64,000 nt of DNA, taken from assembly GCA_020726505.1 (NCBI GenBank), contig JAHLEZ010000005.1, positions 1,674,001-1,738,000 on the forward strand. Direction: 5' to 3'. Below, piece by piece: positions 21,753 to 33,597 of the stretch. The stretch's first letter is position 1. Every line of letters begins with the position of its first letter. The notes below the pieces were generated by a model. It did no database searches, was not told the DNA's origin, and saw only the letters and a program-made list of their open reading frames with translations. The position numbers and the translations under genes were made by a program. Origin of the DNA: Leptodontidium sp. MPI-SDFR-AT-0119 (Eukaryota > Ascomycota > Leotiomycetes > Helotiales > Leptodontidiaceae).

Positions 21753-23406
21753 CTAGATATTCTCCTTGTTCCTAGCAGTTCCTTTCTCAGTATCACTACT
21801 GTCAACACCCATCGCCTCATGTCTCCTCAACGCAGCATCAATAGTATCATGTCCCGCAGCCTCAGCAATATCCGAGTCCTCCCTAACCTCAAAGCTTCGC
21901 TTCAAGTACTCCGGTCCGACGAATGTGAGGAGGATGACATAAGCATAAACACAGCCCATGAAGATGCACATCACCTTGCCGTACTGGTATCTCTTCGTGC
22001 CATCTGGTTTAGATGGAAGCGGGAATTGAGATCCGATGGTTGACTCGATAGTCGAGGATGCGGAGGAGACGAGATTGCCGAGTTGGTACGCTGTGCCGAC
22101 GACGAAGGTACGGAAGGATCCGGGGGACAGTTCCATGAGATGGATTGGGATTACACCCCATGCTCCCTGTACGCAGAATTGCTCGAAGAATGCGGCTGCG
22201 ATGACGGCTTTACTGCTGGTAAAGGTGTACGGATACAGCAGAGCGCCACCGATGATGGCGATGAAGATGATCGAGAAGCGACGGCCGAAGATTTGAGAGC
22301 TATATCCAATGACGGTACCGCCTGTCATGGCTCCAAGGTTGGCAACGACTTGAGTCACAGTCACTGCGTTGGGGCTGAAGTTGAATTGGTTCTGAAGCAT
22401 AATTGGATATAGATCTTGCGACCCATGGGACTGGATGATGATTAGCGAGATTCCTGGGAGCGAGCAAGAGAAAGAACCATACCATGAAGTTGAAACCAGC
22501 CATGAGGAGCACCAAATAAATTAAGAGAAGCCAGTGGCGCTTCAAAGCAACTTTCCCTTCAGCAATGAATGTCTTCCCGATATTTCCACGTTCGTTCCGG
22601 ACCAAGACTCGCTCATTGTATGCATCAGTCTCAGGGAGGCAGAGTCGGAACGCGATGAATAGAATCGGTGGGCAAGCACCAAACCAGAATAGTGGACGCC
22701 ATCCGTGGGGAGTAGTATTAACCAGAGCTCTCGAAAATGCAGTTGCGAGAAGATACCCGAAAGCGTATCCTTGTTGTAGCATGCCCGAAATCAGGCCACG
22801 CGCCTCTTCAGGACAATCTTCAAGTGCTGTTGCAGCGGCATTTCCATAGAGGCCACCCATTGCAACTCCAAACAGGGCCCTGCAGGCGAGGAATTGTTGG
22901 TATGTCTGACAGAAACCCGTTCCTAACTCGAGGACAATGAAGAGGAGGTTATTAATTACGAAAGGCCATTTTCGTCCGTATCGATCGGCTGCAAGACCGA
23001 AGATGATGGAGCCAACAGATCGGAACATCAATACCAGTGTGATGCCCCATGTAATTTGAGTATTGGTCTTGTCGAATGTCTTTCCAAGGTCATGGACCGT
23101 CAGACTGACTGTGAAGAAGTCGAAGGCATCCCAACTCTGCATCAAATTAGCTACGGATTTGGCGAAGGGAGCGTTGTGACTTACCCAAGCAAGGAAGGCA
23201 ACGAGGAAAAAGAGCCACTGTTTGGTATTGAGCATAGCAAGTAGCTTAAACGGATTCGGCGCCTTGTTCATTGGTGGCTTGAGGGTACTGAATCGTGTCT
23301 TCGCATATTCGGCAGCGGACATCTCTGCGGGAGGGTGGGATTCGTGAACAGCGTCAGGGCTGTGGCTCGGACCAGCGACTTTCTCATTGCTAATCTGGTC
23401 TGCCAT
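21753..23406 (-). CDS. MFS carboxylate transporter, JEN1-like
   Basis: Three exons: 23406-23185, 23136-22483 and 22430-21753; 517 residues with about twelve membrane spans. Family hallmarks: SWDAFDFFTVSLTV in the first span, LAADRYGRKWPF between spans 2 and 3 (the MFS loop), CRALFGVAMGGLYGNAAA and LEDCPEEARGLISGMLQQGY, as in Jen1-type lactate/pyruvate/dicarboxylate proton symporters. The N- and C-terminal tails are hydrophilic and cytosolic. The first intron (23184-23137) is 48 nt, in frame and stop-free, so retention would insert 16 residues in the first transmembrane region. The second intron is 52 nt. Expression of Jen1 relatives is glucose-repressed in yeast; nothing in this sequence shows that here. 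Confidence 0.9.
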
Positions 23407-26341
23407 TTTGACAAGAGACTTAGGTCGATGTTCTTGTGAATGTTAGTACGTGCCTTTCGGAGGTTCATCTTGGACATGAGATGGAGATATGCTCGATTGC
23501 GGATGTTGCACCTGCGTGAAGTTCATGGGCCAATTGAAATGTACTTTACTCACCTCAAGACTTTAGGAAATATCGCTCACTCCTGGTAAGTAATAGAGTT
23601 TCCTCTTCACAAATGTCTGAAGAAGAAAATAAAATGAGAAAAGAAAAAGAGGAATCATCACTACTTATCTGCTATCAACCCCTCATAGTTTGCACCACGA
23701 CGAGGATAGGAAGTGCAACCCTGTCCAACCTACATTAGTCTCTATGAACGGTCCCGTCGACACAGCCCGACCTCGTCCGGACCCCACAAAACCGTACCGT
23801 CATCTGACGATCTTCACTCCTCTCAGCCCGTGGTGTTGTGTAGCCCCATCTTCATGCCCTTGGTTCTCCACAGCAGCCTAGGGTCCCCGCACGAAAAACA
23901 AGCATTTGACCAGTGAGGTGGCTGAGGCTTGGAAATAGCTTCTTTTCCAATCCCCTGGCGGATATATGCTTCCAAACGGAACCAAAGCCTGGGGAATCGT
24001 CGGTATTTGACGGCAACCCCGTGGAGAAGCAGGGAGTCATTCAACAACGCATATCGTGATTGGATAGAAGAAGATGGAGCGCAGGGAGCGCCCTTGATGC
24101 ACTTACTTTCCCGGCAGATTGCCTCATTCTGGAATAAGCTTTTCGAGTCGCTAGATCCTCTATGGGCTAAAAAAAAGATCCGGGACCTCCCGAATTTGAG
24201 TGATTTCTTTGACTTTTTGGTTGTTCCCTGGAACGGCCAGCTTCACGCCAGTAGACTTGTATATGCATGCAGTAGCATACAGTAGTACAAACAACCCGAC
24301 GAAAATCGAATTAACTCGACGGCTAACGAGCTAGATAAATGTGAAAGCTCGTTACGCAAAATCCCATGTGTCTCACTCCGCTGCGTATACTGTAATGCAT
24401 ATCCGAAAGGTACTCGTCGTGCTTGTGCTACTGTGATATTCGGGAGACGAGGAAAGCGGGAGCGGGTCTTTACGGTGACCTCGCCCGAATTTAAGACGCT
24501 GCACTTCTTTATATAATTAATGAACGTAATGCAGCGCAGTTAATTAGATTATGATTAAGTTAAGTAATTAGGATTAGCCCTAAGCTTACGAAAGGTGCCA
24601 AAAATCAGTTGTTAGTTTCCCGGGGTTTAAGGAATAACGAGAGTCTTTCGCATTAGAATCTGAGGCGGAGGCACTCGAGTACGCTGTTAGGGTGGATTTG
24701 TCGGCTCGCTCCCGCATTCGTGGCCCGGTCTCTCAGCCCCTGAGCCCATCCCCCACGTTGACTGGGCAATGTGACTGGCATCTTTTGAAAAGCTCCACAA
24801 CAAAAGTTTATCTCATGAACATACCAAACCAAAACCAGAGGAGGGGACTCCAGACTCCACAAGACCACAAGATCTTCACGTCAAAAATGTTGACGGGGGA
24901 GGATGAAGAGCTGCGGCCTGGCATCGTGAAACTTGGCGATGCCGAGGGCTTGGCGGCATGCCAGAAGGCTTGATCGAATCTGGGAATCTGTATCGTGGCG
25001 TTGTGGCGTTTGGAGAGTAACAATGGTAATTGGGTGTAGTGAGCATAGGCAACTCATCGGTGAGGTAGCGAGCGGTGAGGTAATTCGGCGTGGGCTATCA
25101 GCAGGTCTGGTAGGGCGGGCTTCGGGCCGTGAGGGGTTTTGCAGGAGGGGTATGTGGGCACGCGGAGGAACACCGCTTTGAGTAGAGTGACCTTCTTTAA
25201 TGCATGCATCACAAAAGGCTGCTGGAAATATGCCAGCAATCTGGCGTTGCTAATGAAATCTCATTCTGGTCTCTTTCTGAGTTCTGGGATAAAATATGTA
25301 GTCTTTATTTTGAGGAGAGGAAGAAGTAGCCCATCGGCAGCGAAGAAAAGTTTCGAGATCAAAACAAACTCTAATTGGCAGCCTCATCGCCAGTGCAAAA
25401 AGAGAGGCACGAATTGGGCATTTGTTGGAGAACGATGGTTGTCGGTTCGTCGTCTCATTTAATCATACTGCATTTTGTTGTCTTTGCCATTCTAGAAGAG
25501 GCTCAAACAGATGATCATTGAGGCGAGGATATTCCTCTCACATCGCCATCCTGCCTTTCTGCAAGTTGCTGTGCACTGGTGAAAATCTCCCCGAAAATCC
25601 AAGACCTTGAGATTGACGTGTCTGTTCTCTCTACTTCGAATCTTGTGAGATTATTGCTCTTTAGATGCAAACAACTTCTCTTACGGACCTATGAGCAATC
25701 AAGTTCATTAAAATATTCAATCCGGTTACACAAGGCCCAAGAAACCCCCCCAAATCGAACTAAACCCTACTGATGATCTGATTAGTCGGAAATAAGTCTC
25801 GATTATATCTTGTTGCTCAGGCTGAAACAATTGATGAAGCTGACACCGTCTTGTCAAAGCAGTCTCGGGCGACACAACGGTCATGCGGCCACGATACACC
25901 GAGGTAGGCGGGGTTTCACCTTAACGACAGCTATGTTGGCACCAGAGGTGCTCTCATACCTAGCATTTGGAGAATCGCCAAGAATACAGCCTATCTGCCC
26001 TTTTCTTATGGTGTATTGCTCTATCCAGTGATTCGGCCATGTATCCTTGGCAGTCAAATGGGGAGCTAAGCGAGCAAATCGCTTGACAAACGTTCAAGCT
26101 AAATCCGGTCATGTTCTCATCCTTCAAAATATACTTTCATCTGTACAACGACAACGGGCGCTGGAAAGAAAGAGAGCTGTCATCGCAGCCTTGTCATCCA
26201 ACGTCAAACCAGAAATATAAGTATGCTTGCTTCTTCCTTGTCTGGAAGAAGTGGCGACTGCAGGTGCCTATCAGTGGAAATGACCCGAAGTATTGGTGAA
26301 AACAACAAACCAAACGCGAGGCTTCCAAGACTCAAATCAGA
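23407..26341. other. Long gene-free stretch
   Basis: Nearly 3 kb without a supported gene. The first 150 bases are the transporter leader. Positions 24290-24640 are AT-rich with scattered TTAATTA runs, possibly decayed transposon sequence. Open frames at 23929, 24692, 24933 and 25139 have no family features and overlap each other on both strands. Nothing recognisable as tRNA was seen. Confidence 0.4.
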
Positions 26342-28279
26342 ATGGCGAATACACCATCGAACCACATTCTCTATCCCTACCGTCCCCTCAAAAGGACCAA
26401 TCATGTCCGTCTCCTGTGTTTACTTCCAGCTGCTAGATCGATGAGAATCGAATGCCAGCTTGTCCCAGCCTCGCTTGAGCCCAGTAGCGATTGCTATGAG
26501 GCATTATCGTATGCTTGGGGTAAGAGCGAAGACCAGCACAGGAAATATCCTATCTGGATAGATAACATCCAAGTCTGGGTCCAAGAGAACCTGCACCACG
26601 CACTTCTTGCTCTGCGGAAGATCAACCAGACTCGCATACTCTGGGTGGACGCCATTTGTATCAATCAGCTGGACTTGGAAGAACGTGGCTCTCAGATACA
26701 ACAGATGTGTGGTATCTATGGCCAGGCTGAACGCGTTGTCACATGGGTAGGCCTGGATCCCGACGGAGAGAGTTCGTTGGCTATGTCTTTCGTTGAGGAA
26801 GTTTACAACGCCGTCTTTCCGGATGGACCAGATAACGATCCTGAGATGCGCAAGTATCCGATGCACCGCCTAACTAACGATCCAGCCAACAAGAGTAGAT
26901 GGAAAGCTCTAGCCCATTTCTGCAATCGGCGGTATTGGACTCGGCGTTGGATCATCCAGGAAATCGCCCTTGCAGGTCGATGCGTGATCCAGTGTGGCGA
27001 CAAGACCCTAGACTGGGACGTGTTCCAAGCAGTTTGCCTTGAGATCGTCAGACCCAATCCTTTGCGGAACGATTTTGCTCCTGGTGTGCAACTCGTCACC
27101 TCGATCGGACAAAGTTTGGCAGTTACCTATGCCAAGCTTCGCAGCCAGCGAACGAAAGTTCACAGTCTGCAGTTCCTACTTGAAGCTTTCGAGCAAGCTC
27201 GATGCAAAGAGCCAAAGGACAAGATCTTTGCCATCCTCGGACTGATCGACCATTCGTCCCGCGAAACACTCGTCGCGGATTACAAGAAGTCGCTCTTCGA
27301 ACTCTGGGTCGACGTCGTCTGGTACATGCTTCAGGGCTATGAATCAAAAACGCCACTTGGGAGACGCTATCTCGACTTCCCCAAATCCATCGTCCGGATC
27401 AGTCAGTGCGTGCAGAGGAATCTCGGGGACGTCTCGAGGGACATTGAAAGAGATGTCTTAGAGACTCTTTCAGCTTCTTTGCCTGTTTCGAGATCCGTAG
27501 CTCCTGGAGTGACTCTTCTCCAAGGGCTTCTAGGAGGAGCTATCACCCATCTCCATCCCTATACCGAGGATCTCTTGGCCGGCGAGGTGGCCCATACATT
27601 TCGTGGCCTGTCTTCTTACCACTACCGACCCAATAATACTTTGAGAAGAACTGACATTCTTCAACAAGGTCTCGGAATAATCGATGATGCTGATAAGCAG
27701 AGAGTGTTGTCATTCAACAGCCGCATCTCATATGGAATGATGGGTTGGGATCCTCGTCCATACAAAGCACGCGATGATGTGCAAGCTAGGTCAGTACTTT
27801 CCCCCTTTCTTTCCCGATGTCTTGAGCTCCGAATTCCAGTGTTTCGGCCGGATCCTGAGATATCGAGTAATAGTAGTGCTAACAAGACAATTAGTAATGA
27901 GGCATTAAATTCTGGAGCACACGGTCGACCTCCCGTCAGACGCAACAGTCTCGAAATCCAGCGTCCTGGAAAGATGCAACTATTCCTCAGCAAATCAGGC
28001 ATGATGGGCCTCGTACCCTCCGAAACCAAGACCGGAGATATGATCTGTCATTTCTTGAACTGTGATGTCGCTGCTGTCATTCGTCGAGAGGGTGATAAAT
28101 TTTTGTTTGTGGGTAGAGCTTTGGTTTTTATTCGGGAGGGATCTTGTGGTATGAGGCTCAATGATGAGACGAATCAGAACTTCAAGTACTTGGTACCGAA
28201 TGAGGAGGAGTTCCCGGCAAGGACGAATGGGATGAGTTTCTACGTTGATGTTGCGACTTTGCAGCTCTTGACAAGATAA
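26342..28279 (+). CDS. HET-domain (heterokaryon incompatibility) protein
   Basis: Single exon of 645 residues with an intact frame. The HET domain covers about residues 50-200: CYEALSYAWGKSEDQ, then ILWVDAICINQLDLEER, QQMCGIYGQAERVVTWVG, and RRYWTRRWIIQEIALAG. These are the three conserved blocks of the domain, which in other fungi triggers cell death after fusion of unlike strains. The C-terminal half lacks a known domain such as NACHT, ankyrin or WD40, but ends in a conserved-looking tail (GMMGLVPSETKTGDMI; FLFVGRALVF) seen in many HET proteins of this type. The start ATG at 26342 lies 36 codons upstream of MRIECQL. It is the only undamaged HET gene in the window. Confidence 0.92.
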   Translation: MANTPSNHILYPYRPLKRTNHVRLLCLLPAARSMRIECQLVPASLEPSSDCYEALSYAWGKSEDQHRKYPIWIDNIQVWVQENLHHALLALRKINQTRILWVDAICINQLDLEERGSQIQQMCGIYGQAERVVTWVGLDPDGESSLAMSFVEEVYNAVFPDGPDNDPEMRKYPMHRLTNDPANKSRWKALAHFCNRRYWTRRWIIQEIALAGRCVIQCGDKTLDWDVFQAVCLEIVRPNPLRNDFAPGVQLVTSIGQSLAVTYAKLRSQRTKVHSLQFLLEAFEQARCKEPKDKIFAILGLIDHSSRETLVADYKKSLFELWVDVVWYMLQGYESKTPLGRRYLDFPKSIVRISQCVQRNLGDVSRDIERDVLETLSASLPVSRSVAPGVTLLQGLLGGAITHLHPYTEDLLAGEVAHTFRGLSSYHYRPNNTLRRTDILQQGLGIIDDADKQRVLSFNSRISYGMMGWDPRPYKARDDVQARSVLSPFLSRCLELRIPVFRPDPEISSNSSANKTISNEALNSGAHGRPPVRRNSLEIQRPGKMQLFLSKSGMMGLVPSETKTGDMICHFLNCDVAAVIRREGDKFLFVGRALVFIREGSCGMRLNDETNQNFKYLVPNEEEFPARTNGMSFYVDVATLQLLTR

Positions 28280-28602
28280 ACTATTGGAGATTGTCGAAGA
28301 GAATCGTGTTTTTCGCCAATGATTTTTGTTCTACTCGCAAGACTCACTGGCTTTGAAGATTAGCATCATTTACCACCACTTATGACTCAGAGAGTTCTCA
28401 AATTTTATTATCCACCCTTGGGTTGTGAGCAACTAGAAGTTATCTTTGTCCGATAGATCGTATGGGCCAAATTATGATTCAACCTGACATCACAATATAT
28501 TGCAACTATCCTTCGTTTAGTATTTCTCTCTTCACCTCCCCTTTCTGTGCTCGCTTAATTTCGGCAACAACGCCCCCCTCTCTCACTATACTTTCAGCTC
28601 TT

Positions 28603-30743
28603 CTACCCTATCTTCGTCTTCGTAACAAGCTGCACCCTTCCTTGCACGTCCTCAACTCGAACTAATACCGTCTGCATCCCCCTTGTTCTCAACATCTTCT
28701 TGATCACTCCATCATTACCCCTACCAACCTCTCCAACCCACCCTTCCGTAGCTGGCCCCAACATCTGCGCAACAGCAGCCCACGCCCCTCCAACCTGACT
28801 TAACCCTCCCATTCCCCAAAATACCAACCCAGTAATCACCACCAAACATAAATGAATCCCCACAACAGCCACTACAACCGCATACGCCGTCCACTTCAAT
28901 GGACGCGTGACCTGCTCTAAAACAATCATCGACGAATCACTCGAGACGTCAAACATACCGACTCGGTCATAATACGTGATCGCCAAAACAGTAGTAAGGA
29001 AAGCTTGTAAAGTGACTGCCGGATCGGCTGTAATACCCCCCATATGAGAGAATACGGAGTATTGCGCGTCGTTGAGGAAGTTCTGGTACATCCTGTCGCT
29101 GGAACCTATTGAATCGAGTGCGGACGTCGTCGAGAATGCTCCACCAGTCAGATCTGGAAATTCAGGACGGTTGACCCATCCCCATACACGAGGCTGTAGA
29201 GCGAAAAGCCCTCGGTCGGTGATGGAGAGGTCGGGGTTACTGCCGAGCTGCTGTTGGACGGATGAGGTGTTCCAGGTTGCTGTCGTGGTATTCCAGGTAA
29301 GAGCCGGTTCTGAGAGTGCAGTGTCGGGTCTGGTGGCATTGATGAGGAGTTCTTGGGCGGAGAAGGCGGTCATACAGAGGGTGAATTGGAGGGTTACGGA
29401 ATTTGTTGAATCGTCTGTTGCTTGCAAAACGAGGTTGGTCCAGACGTCTGAACTGTCGAGGGTGGTTACTGATGAAGTGGAAGTTGCGTTGATGAGGAGG
29501 TATGATTTGCCTAGTTCTTCCAATCCTGGTGGGTCCATGACGGAGTAGATACCTAGATCATTTGTAAGTGCACATTTTAGAAGTGTGATGGCCCCGATGG
29601 TTTTGGAGAAAAAGACATACCTTGCTTTGAATTGTCCGCGGAAGGTACACACAGAGCCAGCGGCCACCCATTCGTCAGCGAATAATTATTAGACGCCGCT
29701 GCTCCAAACCCACATTGAAACGACATGGAGTAATTACTACTTCCATTATCGTCAGGGGTCTGCAACAGCCCTGCCGGCGCCTGTTCAATATCCACCAATC
29801 CAGTAAGTAAATATCCACTTCCGGACGTGAATTCTACATTGGTGAGGTTTGGACGGGTACAAACGACCCGCGTATCGACTGCGGTACCAAAGCCCGAATA
29901 CTCTGTTACTCGAGTACGATTGTTGATATCCGCTATTGGGAGAAAGGCCCGTACCACGGTCCCCGAATCTCGAATACCAGGCGTACTACTCGGCGGGTAT
30001 TCGCCGTGTTGCGCACGACTATCTCCGAGCGTAGTATTCGATACCCATTCCGCAAATGCTGGATATCCCTTCGGTGTTATGTCTAGATACGAGCGGACGG
30101 CTCCAATCTGGGAGCTGAAGGTTGGACCGTCGGGGTCGGTTCCGTAGTATGTTTGTGCGGTGGAAAAAACTGGAAGAGTCGCAAGCCCGACTTGCGAAAG
30201 GAGAGCTGTCGATGTGAATTGTAGTGCTAATGTTGTGACACTTAGTAGTATCGCGAGGATAGCGATGGGAAATGAACCAATGTGCCAGTTCGTCCGCATC
30301 TTGCTCAAGAGGGTCCACGGCCCTGCATTCTCAACGCGCATGATTGATAACCCAGCGGCGGCATGGAGAGGAACTGCGCATCTCTGCAATAGAATTGCTG
30401 CGAGCATCGACGCGCATATCGTTGCCTGTGCGGCAGTAGCCCATCTTAGAACCAAAGAAGTGATAGTCACAGATCGAGTCACCCACCCCGCCAACACTAT
30501 CTTTCTCCAAACGGCATTGTCTGTGTCAGTAGCCCAGAGAAAAGTGAGGAAGGCAAGACAACCAAAACACATTAAGAACGAAGACAGTAACAAGGTGGTT
30601 GAGAACTTCCCAAGGCGGGATATGACATTGGACCGCTTGTTTGGGTAGAGAGGAGGATGGGTTTGGTTGTCGACAGGGCTCTCTGTTATGAGAGAACCAA
30701 TGTTCGGTTTGTTAGGGGTGATGGGGTGGTATGATGGATTCAT
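28603..30743 (-). CDS. Large membrane protein, function unknown
   Basis: Two exons, 30743-29621 and 29552-28603, across a 68-nt intron (GTATGT donor, CTAG acceptor); 690 residues. About four hydrophobic spans are visible: residues about 47-68 and 80-105, one around 160-180 (IAILAILLSVTTLALQF), then a long loop rich in N-glycosylation sequons (NTT, NRT, NLT, NYS, NAT), and a last span near residue 600 (AVVVAVVGIHLCLVVITGLVF). The tail of about 70 residues is probably cytosolic. This layout, an N-terminal cluster, a large external loop and a single C-terminal span, fits a family of uncharacterised fungal plasma-membrane proteins. I cannot name a domain. It converges with the HET gene. Confidence 0.85.
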
Positions 30744-31844
30744 TTTTGATGTATCCTAGAGTTTCAAAGCGACATATAATGTTAAATGGATAAGCGAAGA
30801 AAACAGCAGGAGCATGCAACATACACATCAATGATCGAGAGAAAAGGATAATTTAAGACAAGTCAATTCGCTGTTATTTAATCATGCTTCTAATATCCTC
30901 GGCTCTGATAACCAGTTCTCATGTGTAGTGTGCACCACTGATGAGCTGAACCCAGCCGTGCGCCATGAGGTTCTAGCCGAAGCCACAGGTGTCGTTTCTG
31001 TCAACCCCACCAATTGTGCTGCTAGACCTCTACTTTTCCGTGCGTTGTGATAGGTGGCCTTGCTTGATGCTGTTCTTAAGGTTTGGGAAGGAGGTCACAC
31101 GCTTCAGCGAGTTCAGCTCATTGAGAAATGTAAATGCCATGATGTTATTCTCCACTCCTGTGAGGCTGTCACAATTACCGGTTCCTGTTGATTTGATTTA
31201 CGCTGCGAGTAGAATTATCTCTGCCTCGCATGCCACTGAAAACTTCAAATTTCAGCACAGTAATCTTGAAACAATTTGTTCGAGAAAGAAGAACATCCGT
31301 CCCTTCTTCGTAGAATTTGTTTGTTTAACCCTGTGTTATGTGAACCCACTTAGGTAGATGTCATACGTCTAGGCGTTGAGGACTAGAGGCTCAGCGCTCA
31401 AATGAGAAGTAGTTAAACTTCAAGCTAGAAAAACTGGAGTTTATGTGAATTGACAAGTTTGTGCATTAAGCTCATGGCATTTGTAGAGATGCGGGATATG
31501 GAGGAGATATACTTCAAGATAGCATTCCCATTTTGCTGTCAACAACAAACTCATCGATACTTGAAGCCTTCAAAATGTCGAACACTAACTTCAATTTAGT
31601 CAAGCAACAAAATCGCAGCTACTTAAACCCTCCAAAAGCCTTTCTTTCTCGCATCCTTCTCCTTGCTTCAACCCCCCCTGCCCCCCCGTCTCGCTTACCA
31701 GTTCAAGCAAGCCTCTCGACCCCACAAAAAAGCCACAACATCCGCACAAAAGCCGAAAAAATTCTAACATTAACATGTAACGAAATAAGAGCATTATCAA
31801 CATCCAATCAGCGTTTCTTCGCCGAAAAGGTATTTCTATAAATA
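30744..31844. other. Intergenic stretch before the tRNA
   Basis: Holds the promoter of the membrane protein gene. No supported gene; the short open frames lack any family features. Confidence 0.35.
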
Positions 31845-31945
31845 GCGTTTGTGGTTTAGTGGTAAAATCCATCGTTGCCATTTGTGTCAATTCAATTGAC
31901 ACGAACAGATTCGATGGGCCCCGGGTTCGATTCCCGGCGAACGCA
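31845..31945 (+). tRNA. tRNA-Gly(GCC) with a 30-nt intron
   Basis: Acceptor stem GCGTTTG pairs with CGAACGC (one G-U), discriminator A at 31945. D arm GGTTTAGTGGTAAAATCC is the A box, TTGCCA follows the CATCG anticodon stem with anticodon GCC at 31877-31879, and GGGTTCGATTCCC is the B box/T arm. The body closely follows yeast tRNA-Gly(GCC). An intron of 30 nt (31881-31910) sits after position 37, the canonical site; the exact edges are ambiguous by a base. Spliced length is 71 nt. The intron folds into a perfect 9-bp hairpin, GTGTCAATT-C-AATTGACAC. A TATA-like CTATAAATA lies just upstream. Confidence 0.92.
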
Positions 31946-31951
31946 ATATCA

Positions 31952-31972
31952 TTTTTTTTTTTTTTTTTTTTT
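31952..31972 (+). terminator. RNA polymerase III terminator (T21)
   Basis: An uninterrupted run of 21 T starts 7 nt after the tRNA discriminator base; four or more T stop Pol III. Confidence 0.85.
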
Positions 31973-32449
31973 GGTTTTCTTTGTTGTTGTCCATATATGG
32001 GTTTCTGTGCGCGGCTGCCAGCATAGTCGAGGTGCGGAGACGCGCGTTTCCTGCTCCTTTTTTTGGTCTCCCCGATCTCATTTTTCTTGCAATTACGAAG
32101 GCGGGCAGGGCAGCATTGAAATCCGGCTATTTTCTGATCGCCAAGCACCAATCCCGCCTCCCTACCATACCGTGCCGAGAAACTGCATGGTAAAACCTTT
32201 GGCTATGAGTAATCCAGCCCCCAGTTTCCCTCGGCTTTGAGCAGAATTGAGTCCTAGAAACCCTACCTAGGTACAACGACCACCTCCTCCACCACCTCAG
32301 CCTATTGCCTGTACGGGAAACTACTGTATCCAGCCTTTGTCTGCGACTCCTGCATATACGACGAACTACAGCCCGCACGCAGCATGCGCGTTGTAGCCTC
32401 ACCTTAACCCCTCGCCATCACGGCCGCCCGACATCTTCTCTTTATTGAC

Positions 32450-33313
32450 ATGGCCGGGATTGGAAATCGTCACCTCGAATCGTACCTGAGAACGCAAGTG
32501 CTGCAACTCTTCACGTTAGTAGTCACGAAACTAGTTACTCAGCAATACCTTAGCAAAGCTTTCGCACACCCTAGCGGCGCCATATTCTTTTTCAACTTCT
32601 GCATCAAATTTGGAGAGTCCGTGACCCTCGCGGAGGCACACACACGCTTCGATTCATTGCAGAGCACACCTCTATTCCCGTACCCAAAGTATACCATGCT
32701 TTCACACATCGCGGCAAAACCTACATACTCATGGAAAGGATTCGTGGGGAGACCACGGCAAAGAGATGGCGTCTGCTTTCAGAGACGTCGAAGGCATCAA
32801 TTTTCATCCAACTGAAACAAATGATCGAGGAACTCCGGTCTATACCCTCCGACTCCATGACTGTCTCTAATCTAGAGGGCGGTCCAATCCAGGATTGCAG
32901 ATTGCCCCAATCGTCCTCATGGGGACCTTTTAAGTCTGTCTACGACTTCCAACTGGCACTGAGGAATAATGTGATGGTTCATTCTCTTGAAGCACAATCC
33001 CACAGCTCACCAGGTCCTGCTGCTATTTCGGATGTACGAAATTGATCGAGTTCCATGAGTCTGTATTACGACCACTAGTCTTCACTCACGGCGATTTGAG
33101 TAGCTTTAACATACTTCTCCGCGACGACCAAGTAGTGGGCATCATTGACTGGGAAACCGCTGGGTTTTGCCTTATTACTGGGAGTATACAATGGCATGGC
33201 ATGCTAATCCTCAAAACCTTTTCTGGCAGAAAGAAGTACACAGATTTTTGGATCCGTATGAGGAAGAATTGAGGATGGAAAAACTACGGCGTACATATTT
33301 TGGGGAAATCTAG
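32450..33313 (+). pseudogene. Aminoglycoside phosphotransferase (APH)-like pseudogene
   Basis: Resembles the kinase-fold APH family common in fungi, but is spread over several frames. Order: CIKFGESVTLAEAHT, then RFIAEHTSIPVPKVYHAF, YILMERIRGET, SSWGPFKSVYDF, IEFHESVLRPLVFTHGDLSS with the catalytic HGD, VVGIIDWETAG with the metal-binding Asp, then a shifted tail from LPYYWEYTMAWHANPQ to RRTYFGEI and TAG at 33311-33313. Breaks: two extra bases in a CA repeat (32637-32645), one base lost near 33039-33042, one lost near 33162-33169. Catalytic residues persist, so decay is recent. The first 40 codons are not family-like, so the true start is uncertain. Confidence 0.8.
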
Positions 33314-33597
33314 TTGTCTTCATGAATGCCTTTCAAGCAATCACTTCCTTCCTCTCCAATGCATCCCATGTTGGTACTTAAGTCAAACTCCCCCTCCCCA
33401 TCAAAGCGATGATCAGCAGCCTTCTTCGCAACGTACCACATAGCAGTATCCTTCACACATGTCCAATCAGTTTGACAGCTCCCCAACGCCTTGCTGGAAT
33501 GAGCAACCCAGCTCAGTGCCTCCTCTATCCAAGAAACGCAATTCCAATCGTCATATCCTTGAAGGGCTGCACGTATGGGGGTTTTAGTAAAAGCCCT
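33310..33597 (-). pseudogene. Last exon of a decayed hypothetical fungal gene
   Basis: A continuous frame of 95 codons ends at TAG (33312-33310). It contains GYDDWNCVSWIEEALSWV, SCQTDWTCVKDTAMWYV and KKAADHRFDGEGEFDLS, resembling the C-terminal half of a widespread uncharacterised fungal family (DUF6914-like, from memory) with a WNCVxWxxEAL core. A TCTAG just before 33597 could be a splice acceptor, but upstream sequence (to about 33750) reads as family-like pieces broken by stops, with no good donor. It therefore looks like a pseudogene or the end of a gene with unresolved 5' exons. It ends on the same CTAG as the APH pseudogene coming from the other side. Confidence 0.5.

Noticed and set aside
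24290..24640. AT-rich stretch as a second RIP-mutated transposon
   Set aside because: No transposase-like frame, terminal repeat or hairpin could be read there; composition alone is not enough.
31600..32151. 183-codon minus-strand frame
   Set aside because: It runs antisense through the tRNA and its T21 terminator (giving a lysine run), so it is a chance frame.
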